Shown here: in pieces, positions 1-7,111 of the stretch
Layout of the letters: each line of letters begins with the position of its first letter
How positions within the stretch are numbered: position 1 is the stretch's first letter
Source of the DNA: Amycolatopsis camponoti
Lineage (GTDB): Bacteria; Actinomycetota; Actinomycetes; Mycobacteriales; Pseudonocardiaceae
Direction of reading: 5' to 3'
Length of the DNA stretch: 64,000 bases
Assembly (NCBI RefSeq): GCF_902497555.1
Contig: NZ_CABVGP010000003.1
Location: forward strand, 2,046,001 to 2,110,000
Notes under the pieces: model-generated
Database searches by the model: none
Told to the model about the DNA's origin: nothing
The model's input: the letters and a program-made list of their open reading frames with translations, nothing else
Position numbers and translations under genes: made by a program

Positions 1-1176
1 ATGTCAGCACTGCCGCCGCTCGTCGAGCCGGCTGCCGAGCTCACCAAGGAAGAGGTGGCCCGGTACAGCCGTCACCTGATCATCCCGGATGTCGGGGTGG
101 TCGGGCAGAAGCGGCTGAAGAACGCGAAGGTCCTGGTGATCGGGGCCGGCGGCCTCGGCAGCCCCGCTCTGCTGTACCTGGCCGCGGCCGGGGTCGGCAC
201 GCTCGGCATCGTCGACTTCGACGTCGTCGACGAGTCGAACCTGCAGCGCCAGGTCATCCACGGCCAGTCCGACGTCGGCAAGCTCAAGGCCGCGTCCGCG
301 CAGGAGTCGATCGCCGAGATCAACCCGCTGGTCAAGGTGTACCTGCACACCGACCGCCTGGACTCGTCGAACGCGCTCGAGATCTTCGAGCAGTACGACC
401 TGATCGTCGACGGCACCGACAACTTCGCCACGCGCTACCTGGTGAACGACGCCGCGGTGCTGCTGGGCAAGCCGTACGTCTGGGGCTCGATCTTCCGGTT
501 CGAGGGCCAGGTCAGCGTGTTCTGGGAGGACGCGCCGAACGGCAAGGGCCTCAACTACCGCGACCTCTACCCGGAGCCGCCGCCCCCGGGCATGGTCCCC
601 TCCTGCGCCGAGGGTGGCGTGCTGGGCGTGCTGTGCGCGTCGATCGGCTCGATCATGGTGACCGAGGCGATCAAGCTCATCACCGGCATCGGCGAGACGC
701 TGCTCGGGCGGCTCATCAGCTACGACGCGCTGGAGATGAAGTACCGCGAGGTCAAGATCCGCAAGGATCCGGAGACCCCGAAGATCACCGAGCTGATCGA
801 CTACGAGGCGTTCTGCGGCGTGGTGTCCGACGAGGCCGCCCAGGCCGCGACGGGCAGCACGATCACACCCGCCGAGCTCAAGGCCAAGTTCGACAGCGGC
901 GAGAACTTCGCCCTGATCGACGTCCGCGAGCCGCACGAGTACGAGATCGTCAACATCAAGGGCGCGACGCTGATCCCGAAGGACCGGATCCTCTCGGGCG
1001 AGGCGCTGGCCGAGCTGCCGCAGGACAAGCCGATCGTCCTGCACTGCAAGTCGGGCGCGCGGTCCGCGGAGGCGCTCGCCGCGCTGCACGCGGCCGGGTT
1101 CAAGGACGCGACGCACCTCGGCGGCGGTGTGCTGGCCTGGGCCAAGCAGATCGACCCGAGCCTGCCGACCTACTGA
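1..1176 (+). CDS. moeZ: MoeZ-type adenylyltransferase/sulfurtransferase (ThiF/MoeB domain plus rhodanese)
   Basis: This 391-residue protein activates the C-terminus of small sulfur carriers (MoaD or CysO type) by adenylation and then loads them with sulfur, feeding molybdenum cofactor and other sulfur routes in the cytoplasm. The N-terminal half has a ThiF/MoeB nucleotide-binding loop (VIGAGGLGSP, about residues 47-56) and the SNLQRQ segment. The C-terminal rhodanese domain (about residues 285-391) has the active-site loop HCKSGARS with its catalytic cysteine. Length and domain order fit mycobacterial MoeZ (Rv3206c). The ATG is the first base of the window, so upstream signals are not visible. 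Nitrate reductase needs molybdenum cofactor, so the downstream nas operon is a plausible consumer. A perfect hairpin follows the stop. Confidence 0.93.
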   Translation: MSALPPLVEPAAELTKEEVARYSRHLIIPDVGVVGQKRLKNAKVLVIGAGGLGSPALLYLAAAGVGTLGIVDFDVVDESNLQRQVIHGQSDVGKLKAASAQESIAEINPLVKVYLHTDRLDSSNALEIFEQYDLIVDGTDNFATRYLVNDAAVLLGKPYVWGSIFRFEGQVSVFWEDAPNGKGLNYRDLYPEPPPPGMVPSCAEGGVLGVLCASIGSIMVTEAIKLITGIGETLLGRLISYDALEMKYREVKIRKDPETPKITELIDYEAFCGVVSDEAAQAATGSTITPAELKAKFDSGENFALIDVREPHEYEIVNIKGATLIPKDRILSGEALAELPQDKPIVLHCKSGARSAEALAALHAAGFKDATHLGGGVLAWAKQIDPSLPTY

Positions 1177-1186
1177 CAGTGGTTGC

Positions 1187-1226
1187 CCGTGAAGGCCGCC
1201 TCCGGCTTCGGAGGCGGCCTTCACGG
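1187..1226 (+). terminator. Strong hairpin terminator after moeZ
   Basis: A perfect 18-bp inverted repeat (arms 1187-1204 and 1209-1226) encloses a 4-nt GCTT loop and is followed by a short T-containing stretch. It starts 10 bases after the moeZ stop. The stem is GC-rich with no long U tract, as is usual for actinobacterial terminators. It separates moeZ from the next gene. Confidence 0.8.
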
Positions 1227-1319
1227 CGTTTCGTCCGACTCGCGCTCCGGCGCTAAAACACTGCGTGACCAGCGCGTCTTCTCGATCGTGGACCGCCCGG
1301 CCGGGTACCGTCACCAGTT

Positions 1320-2117
1320 GTGCGGACAACCCTCGAACGTCCTCCGGCGCACGTCTGCGCGGCCTTCGGCGGCCTCGACGACGGCAGTGAACCGATGCCG
1401 GATTCGACGGCGTGGCGCTGCGGCGACCTCGTGTTCAAGCCGGTCACGGACAAGGCCAGGACGCTGTGGACGGCCCGCGCCCTCGACTACATCCACGAGC
1501 CGGGCCTGCGCGTGGCGAAGCCGGTCCGCTCCAGCGACGGCCGCTGGATCGTCGGCGGCTGGACGGCGTCCCGCTTCGTGGCGGGCACGCCCGAGCACCG
1601 CGGCGACGCGTCGGTGCTGGCGGCGGTGAAGCTGCACCGCGCGACCATCGGCCTGCCCCGGCCGGACTTCATCGCCGGCCGTCGTGACATCGACGCCGTC
1701 GCCGACCGCGTCGCGTGGGAAGAGCTCGAGGTCCCGCTCGAAGAGACGAAGGGCGGCCGCTGGTTCGAGGTCCTCGCCGGCGCCCGCCGCCCGATCAAGC
1801 TGCCGCTGCAGGTGGCCCACGGCGAGCTGCTGGCCGGCCTGCTGTTCGACGGCGACGAGGCTCCCGGCCTCGTCGACTTCGTCCCGTACTACCGCCCGGG
1901 CGAGTACGGCGCGGCGATCGTCGCGGTGGACGCCCTGGCCTGGGGCGGCGCGAAGCGGGAGCTGCTCGAGCGGTGGGCCCACCTGCCGGAGTGGCCGCAG
2001 CTGCTGCTGCGCGCGGTCCTGTTCCGGCTGGCGTCGAACGCGCTGAACCCGAGGTCCACCCGCGCGGCTCTCGACGGCCTTCGCGCGGCGGCTCGCGAAG
2101 TCAGCGGTGTGCTCTGA
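1320..2117 (+). CDS. TIGR02569 family protein (actinobacterial conserved, function unknown)
   Basis: This 265-residue soluble protein looks like the actinobacterial family TIGR02569, the Rv3205c neighbour of moeZ in mycobacteria. Visible features are a GDLVFKPV segment near residue 35 and an aspartate in LVDFVPYYRPGEY near residue 185. These are loosely reminiscent of kinase/phosphotransferase folds, but I would not assign an activity. No signal peptide or membrane segment is apparent. The start is a GTG, and most of the N-terminus aligns with family expectation by memory only. It has its own transcriptional space between the moeZ terminator and the nas promoter region. Confidence 0.8.
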   Translation: MRTTLERPPAHVCAAFGGLDDGSEPMPDSTAWRCGDLVFKPVTDKARTLWTARALDYIHEPGLRVAKPVRSSDGRWIVGGWTASRFVAGTPEHRGDASVLAAVKLHRATIGLPRPDFIAGRRDIDAVADRVAWEELEVPLEETKGGRWFEVLAGARRPIKLPLQVAHGELLAGLLFDGDEAPGLVDFVPYYRPGEYGAAIVAVDALAWGGAKRELLERWAHLPEWPQLLLRAVLFRLASNALNPRSTRAALDGLRAAAREVSGVL

Positions 2118-2172
2118 GCAGTGGCGCGGGTCACTCACCTCACCGCCGGGGGCGCGTGAAACCCGTCGCAAT

Positions 2173-2188
2173 GTCAACTGCCTGAAAC
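2173..2188 (+). promoter_or_regulatory. Candidate GlnR-type half box upstream of nitrate assimilation operon
   Basis: GTCAA, six bases, then GAAAC fits the actinobacterial GlnR half-box pattern gTnAc-n6-GaAAc in 9 of 10 positions. It lies 68 bases before the nitrate reductase start in the only sizeable gap of the operon. I could not find a second half box at the canonical 22-bp spacing; a GTGAAAC upstream at 2156-2162 is displaced. Call is by eye. Confidence 0.4.
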
Positions 2189-2255
2189 ATTCGGTCGATT
2201 CCGAGTAACACGGCCTCCTTAGCGTCGGGTCATCCCGAACGCCGAGGAGGTGCCC

Positions 2256-4298
2256 GTGCCGCAGGTCGACACCCACTGCCCGTACTGCGCGCTGCAGTGC
2301 GGGATGCGCCTCGACGGCGTCCGCGTGACGCCGCGGGACTTCCCGGTGAACGCCGGCGGCCTGTGCCAGAAGGGCTGGACCGCCGGGGCGCTCCTCACCT
2401 CGCCGCGGCGGCTGACCACCCCGATGATCCGGGTCGACGGCGCGCTCGAGCCGGTCAGCTGGGACTTCGCCCTCGACTTCGTCGCGCGCAAGCTCGCCGA
2501 GCTGAAAGAACAGCACGGCCCCGACGCCGTCGCGGTCTTCGGCGGCGGCGGGCTGACCAACGAGAAGGCCTACCTGCTCGGCAAGTTCGCCCGGGTCGCG
2601 CTCGGCACGTCGCAGATCGACTACAACGGCCGGTTCTGCATGTCCTCGGCCGCCGCCGCGGGGATCAAGGCCTTCGGGGCCGACCGCGGGATGCCGTTCC
2701 CCGTCACGGATCTCAAGAACGCCGACGTCGTGCTGCTCGCCGGGGCCAACCCGGCCGAGACGATGCCGCCGTTCGTCCAGCACCTGCGCGGCGCCGACCT
2801 GATCGTCGTCGACCCGCGGCGCACCCCGACCGCCGAGTCGGCGGGCCTCCACCTCGCTCCCGCGCCAGGCACGGATCTCGCGCTGGCGCTGGGGATCCTG
2901 CACGCCGTCGTCGAAGGCGGTCACCTCGATCGATCCTATGTGGACGCACGCACGAACGAGTTCGGAGAAGCCTGGCGGATCGCGGCGACGTGGTGGCCGG
3001 AACGCGCCGAGCGCGTCACCGGCGTCCCGGCGGCCGACATGCGCCTCGCCGCCGCGAAGCTCGCCAATGCCCGCAACGCCTACATCCTCACCGCCCGCGG
3101 CACCGAGCAGCACGCCACCGGGACCGCGAACGTCGGCGGCTGGATCAACCTCGCGCTCTCGCTGGGCCTGCCCGGACGTGAAGGTTCCGGCTACGGCTGC
3201 CTCACCGGCCAGGGCAACGGTCAAGGCGGCCGCGAGCACGGTCAGAAGGCCGACCAGCTGCCCGGCTACCGCAAGCTCGACGACCCGGCCGCGCGCGAGT
3301 ACGTCGCCGGCGTCTGGGGCGTCGACCCGGACAGCCTGCCCGGGCCCGGCCGCTCGGCCACCGAGCTGCTGGACGCGCTGGGCACCGACGAGGGCCCGAA
3401 GGCGCTGATGGTGTTCGGCAGCAACGTCGTCGTCTCGGCGCCGCGCTCGGGACGGGTCCAAGATCGACTGTCCGCGTTGGACTTCCTGGTCGTCGCCGAC
3501 TTCGTGCTGTCGGAGACGGCCGCGCTGGCCGACGTCGTCCTCCCGGTCACGCAGTGGGCCGAGGAAGACGGCACGCTCACCAACCTGGAAGGCCGCGTCC
3601 TGTTGCGGCGCAAGGCGATCGACGCGCCCCCGGGTGTCCGGTCCGACTTGGACGTCCTCAACGGACTCGCGCTACGGCTGGGCAAGGCGGGCTTCCCCGC
3701 CGACCCCGAGACCGTGTTCGAAGAACTGCGGATCGCGTCCAAGGGCGGCGTCGCCGACTACTCCGGCGTGAGCTACGACCGGCTGCGCGACGGCGAGGCC
3801 CTGCACTGGCCGGTGCCCGCGGATGACCACCCCGGAACCCCGCGGATGTTCCTCGACGCGTTCGCTCACCCGGACGGTCGCGCGCGGTTCGCGCCGGTCG
3901 AGTACTCCGGCCCGGCCGAGCTGCCGGACGAGGAGTTCCCGCTGCAGGCCACCACCGGCCGCGTGCTGCAGCACTACCAGTCGGGCGCGCAGACGCGGCT
4001 GATCAAGGAACTCGACGATGTCGTCCCCGAAGCATTCGTCGAGGTTCACCCCGATACGGCCAAGCGGGCCGGTCTCGAGGAAGGCGATCCCGCGAGAATC
4101 CGCTCACGCCGTGGCGAGACGGTCGCCAAGGTGCGCTTCGTGCAGTCGTTGAAGCCCGATCTCGTGTTCCTGCCGTTCCACTTCCCCGGTGAGCAGCGCG
4201 CGAACCTGTTCACCAACCCGGCGCTCGACCCGGTCAGCCGGATGCCGGAGTTCAAGGTGTGTGCCGTTTCTCTGTCTACTGTGGATGGTGCCGCATGA
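2256..4298 (+). CDS. nasA: Assimilatory nitrate reductase catalytic subunit (molybdopterin oxidoreductase)
   Basis: The 680-residue enzyme reduces nitrate to nitrite in the cytoplasm using a [4Fe-4S] cluster and Mo-bis-MGD. The cluster ligands are visible as C8-x2-C11-x3-C15-x21-C37. YNGRFCMSS (about residue 130) probably supplies the molybdenum-ligand cysteine. The C-terminal domain (from about residue 560) is the molydopterin dinucleotide-binding fold with LQATTGR and LFTNPALDP segments. It lacks the C-terminal [2Fe-2S] BFD domain seen in some Nas proteins; the next gene carries one. A GTG at 2250 is also in frame, but GAGGAGG at 2244-2250 fits the GTG at 2256 better (5-base spacer). Naming of this subunit (nasA, nasC, narB) varies between organisms. 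The stop overlaps the next start (ATGA). Confidence 0.92.
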   Translation: MPQVDTHCPYCALQCGMRLDGVRVTPRDFPVNAGGLCQKGWTAGALLTSPRRLTTPMIRVDGALEPVSWDFALDFVARKLAELKEQHGPDAVAVFGGGGLTNEKAYLLGKFARVALGTSQIDYNGRFCMSSAAAAGIKAFGADRGMPFPVTDLKNADVVLLAGANPAETMPPFVQHLRGADLIVVDPRRTPTAESAGLHLAPAPGTDLALALGILHAVVEGGHLDRSYVDARTNEFGEAWRIAATWWPERAERVTGVPAADMRLAAAKLANARNAYILTARGTEQHATGTANVGGWINLALSLGLPGREGSGYGCLTGQGNGQGGREHGQKADQLPGYRKLDDPAAREYVAGVWGVDPDSLPGPGRSATELLDALGTDEGPKALMVFGSNVVVSAPRSGRVQDRLSALDFLVVADFVLSETAALADVVLPVTQWAEEDGTLTNLEGRVLLRRKAIDAPPGVRSDLDVLNGLALRLGKAGFPADPETVFEELRIASKGGVADYSGVSYDRLRDGEALHWPVPADDHPGTPRMFLDAFAHPDGRARFAPVEYSGPAELPDEEFPLQATTGRVLQHYQSGAQTRLIKELDDVVPEAFVEVHPDTAKRAGLEEGDPARIRSRRGETVAKVRFVQSLKPDLVFLPFHFPGEQRANLFTNPALDPVSRMPEFKVCAVSLSTVDGAA

Positions 4299-5722
4299 CA
4301 CCGCGTGAAGTCGTCATCGTCGGGTACGGCATGGCCGGCGCCCGGCTGGCCGACGAAATCCGCCGCCGTGACCCGATCGCCGAACGCGTCCGGCTGACCG
4401 TGCTGGGCGCCGAGAAGCACGCGGCCTACAACCGGGTGCTGCTGTCGGCCGTCGTCGCCGGCGGGATGAGCGCCGAGAGCGTCCGCCTGCACGACGACGA
4501 ATGGGCCGCGCGCCACAACATCGACCTGCGGCTCGGGGTCGACGTCACCCGCATCGACCGCGACAAGCGCTGCGTGGAACTCGGCGACGGCGCATGCGTG
4601 GACTACGACGCGCTCGTGCTCGCCACCGGCGCCAACCCCTGGATCCCGCCGGTCGAAGGCCTCGAAGCCGGGCCGGGCGTGGTCGCCTTCCGCAGCCTCG
4701 ACGACTGCGCCAAGATCCTCGACGCCGCCCGCTACGGTGCGCCGGTCGCGGTGCTCGGCGGCGGGCTGCTCGGCCTCGAAGCGGCCCGCGGCCTGGCCGG
4801 GCGCGGCAACCAGGTGACGGTCGTGCACCCGCTGGGGCACGTCATGGAACGCCAGCTCGACCCGGCCGCCGGGCACGTGCTGGCCCGGCAGCTCACCGGC
4901 ATGGGCGTGACGTTCAAGTTCGGCGCCACCGCCGCCCGCTACCTGCCCGGGGACGGCCTCAAGCTCGACGACGGCACGCTCGTCCCGGCCGACCTGGTCG
5001 TGGTCGCCGCCGGTGTGCGCGCCGAGACGAGCCTGGCCGTGGACGCCGGACTCGACGTCGATGGCGCCATCGTCGTGGACGACGTGCTGCGCACCAGCGA
5101 CGGCCGCATCCACGCCCTCGGCGACTGCGCCCGCCACCCCGGCGCGCCGGCCGGGCTGATCCAGCCCGCGTGGGAGCAGGCCGAGGTCCTCGCCGACGTC
5201 CTGACCGGCACCAATGCCGCCGCACGCTACCGCGGCACCACAGCCGTCACCCGGCTGAAGGCCCGCGGCATCGACCTCGCCGCGCTCGGCGAGACGCAGC
5301 TCGACGCCGGCACCCCGGACGTCGAGGTGCTCACCTTCAACGACCCCACCGGCGGGCGCTACGGCAAGCTCGTCGTCCGCGAAAACCGCGTCACCGGCGC
5401 GATCCTGCTCGGCCTGCCCGACGCCGCCGCGTCGATCACGCAGTTCCACGACCGCGGCACGCTGCTGCCCGACGACCGCCTCGCGGTCCTGCTGGGCCGG
5501 GCGCTGCCGACCGGAAGCGCCCCCGCGGCCAGCCCGGCCGATCTGCCGGCGGCGGCGGTGATCTGCCGCTGCAACAACGTCACCAAGAGCCGGCTGGTCG
5601 AGGCCTGGAAGGCCGGGGCCACCGACACTCCCGCACTGGCGCGGGCCACCCGGGCCACGACCGGCTGCGGCGGCTGCGCGGACGCCGTAGGCGGTATCGC
5701 GAACTGGCTCGCGGCGCAATGA
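4295..5722 (+). CDS. FAD-dependent pyridine-nucleotide reductase with C-terminal BFD [2Fe-2S] domain (nitrate reductase electron-transfer partner)
   Basis: A 475-residue flavoprotein resembling the N-terminal half of NirB. It begins with the FAD-binding VGYGMAGARLADE motif, has a second dinucleotide fold (VAVLGGGLLGLEAARGL, about residue 150) for NAD(P)H, an ALGDC segment, and ends in a BFD-like domain with CRC (about residue 430) and CGGC (about residue 458) for a [2Fe-2S] cluster. It probably passes electrons from NAD(P)H to the preceding nitrate reductase, like NasB/NasC of other bacteria. The ATG at 4295 overlaps the upstream stop by 4 nt, indicating translational coupling. In-frame codons upstream of 4295 lie inside the reductase gene and are unlikely starts. 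Confidence 0.85.
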   Translation: MTPREVVIVGYGMAGARLADEIRRRDPIAERVRLTVLGAEKHAAYNRVLLSAVVAGGMSAESVRLHDDEWAARHNIDLRLGVDVTRIDRDKRCVELGDGACVDYDALVLATGANPWIPPVEGLEAGPGVVAFRSLDDCAKILDAARYGAPVAVLGGGLLGLEAARGLAGRGNQVTVVHPLGHVMERQLDPAAGHVLARQLTGMGVTFKFGATAARYLPGDGLKLDDGTLVPADLVVVAAGVRAETSLAVDAGLDVDGAIVVDDVLRTSDGRIHALGDCARHPGAPAGLIQPAWEQAEVLADVLTGTNAAARYRGTTAVTRLKARGIDLAALGETQLDAGTPDVEVLTFNDPTGGRYGKLVVRENRVTGAILLGLPDAAASITQFHDRGTLLPDDRLAVLLGRALPTGSAPAASPADLPAAAVICRCNNVTKSRLVEAWKAGATDTPALARATRATTGCGGCADAVGGIANWLAAQ

Positions 5723-5751
5723 CCAACCCGACCCGTCGCAAGGAGAACACC

Positions 5752-7110
5752 GTGGTACACCAAGGAAAGCACTGGATCGAGCACTGGGAACCGGAGAACG
5801 AGGAGTTCTGGGAGTCCACGGGCAAGAAGGTCGCGCGCCGGAACCTCTGGTTCTCCGTGTTCGCCGAGCACATCGGCTTCTCCATCTGGACCCTGTGGTC
5901 GGTCATCGTCCTGTTCATGGGCAAGGACTACGGGTTCTCGGCCGCCGACAAGTTCCTGCTCGTCTCGACGCCGACGCTGATCGGCGGCCTGATGCGGCTG
6001 CCCTACACCTTCGCCGTGGCGAAGTTCGGCGGTCGCAACTGGACGGTCGTCAGCGCGGCGCTGCTGCTGATCCCGACGATCCTGGCCGCGGTCGTGCTGC
6101 ACCCCGGGACGTCGCTCGGCACGTTCCTGCTGGTCGCGGCGCTCGGCGGCGTCGGCGGCGGCAACTTCGCGTCGTCGATGACGAACATCAACACGTTCTA
6201 CCCCGAGAAGCACAAGGGGTGGGCGCTCGGCCTCAACGCCGGCGGCGGCAACCTCGGCGTCGCGGCCATCCAGCTGGTCGGGCTGCTGGTGATCGGCACG
6301 GCGGGTGCGACCGCGCCGCGGATCGTGCTCTACGTCTACATCCCGCTGATCGTCGTCGCCGCGGTGTGCGCGTACTTCTACATGGACAACCTCGCCACCG
6401 TGAAGGGCGACACCAAGGCGATGCGCGAGGTCGTCAAGGACCCGCACACCTGGGTCATGTCGTTCCTCTACGTCGGCACGTTCGGCTCGTTCATCGGCTA
6501 CAGCTTCGCCTTCGGCCTGGTGCTGCAGAACCAGTTCGGCCGCACCCCGCTGCAGGCGGCCGCGGTGACGTTCCTCGGCCCGCTGCTCGGCTCGCTCTCG
6601 CGGCCGGCGGGCGGCTGGCTGGCCGACCGGATCGGTGGCGGCAAGATCACCTTCTTCACCTTCGTCGGGATGGCGCTGTCCACCGTCGTGCTGATCCTCG
6701 CGTCGACGTCGAAGTCCCTGGCGCTGTTCACGGTCGCCTTCATCGTGCTGTTCGTCCTCACCGGCGTCGGCAACGGCTCGACGTACAAGATGATCCCGGC
6801 GATCTTCCGCGCGAAGGCGAAGGTGGCGATCGCGAACGGTGCCGAAGAGGCGGCCGAGCTGCTCAAGGCGCGGCGGCTGTCCGGCGCGCTGATCGGCCTG
6901 GCCGGCGCGATCGGTGCCGAAGGCGGCCTGTTCATCAACCTCGCGTTCCGGCAGTCGTTCGCCGACGCCAAGAGCGGGGTCCCCGCCTTCGTCGGATTCC
7001 TCGTCTTCTACGGGCTGTGCTTCGCCGTCACCTGGGCGGTCTACCTGCGCAAGCCCGCCGAACAGCCCACGAGTGAGCGCGGTCTGGCGCTCGCGGGAGC
7101 GGAGGTCTGA
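5752..7110 (+). CDS. narK: NarK-type nitrate/nitrite MFS transporter
   Basis: This 452-residue major facilitator has about twelve hydrophobic helices and the NarK signatures: GKKVARRNL before TM1, RLPYTFAVAKFGGRN after TM2, and a glycine-rich nitrate motif GGVGGGNFASSMTNINTFYP in TM5. It imports nitrate and may export nitrite. Two starts are possible. An ATG at 5719 overlaps the preceding stop (ATGA), giving 11 more residues. I prefer the GTG at 5752 because AAGGAG at 5740-5745 sits 6 bases before it, and family members begin near HWIEHWEPEN. Gene position between the reductases and nirB fits the nas operon of Amycolatopsis. Confidence 0.92.
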   Translation: MVHQGKHWIEHWEPENEEFWESTGKKVARRNLWFSVFAEHIGFSIWTLWSVIVLFMGKDYGFSAADKFLLVSTPTLIGGLMRLPYTFAVAKFGGRNWTVVSAALLLIPTILAAVVLHPGTSLGTFLLVAALGGVGGGNFASSMTNINTFYPEKHKGWALGLNAGGGNLGVAAIQLVGLLVIGTAGATAPRIVLYVYIPLIVVAAVCAYFYMDNLATVKGDTKAMREVVKDPHTWVMSFLYVGTFGSFIGYSFAFGLVLQNQFGRTPLQAAAVTFLGPLLGSLSRPAGGWLADRIGGGKITFFTFVGMALSTVVLILASTSKSLALFTVAFIVLFVLTGVGNGSTYKMIPAIFRAKAKVAIANGAEEAAELLKARRLSGALIGLAGAIGAEGGLFINLAFRQSFADAKSGVPAFVGFLVFYGLCFAVTWAVYLRKPAEQPTSERGLALAGAEV

Positions 7111-7111
7111 G

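Noticed and set aside
4259..4294. Extended start of the FAD reductase at 4259
   Set aside because: It lies inside the nitrate reductase gene; ATG at 4295 forms an ATGA coupling and begins the FAD-binding motif.
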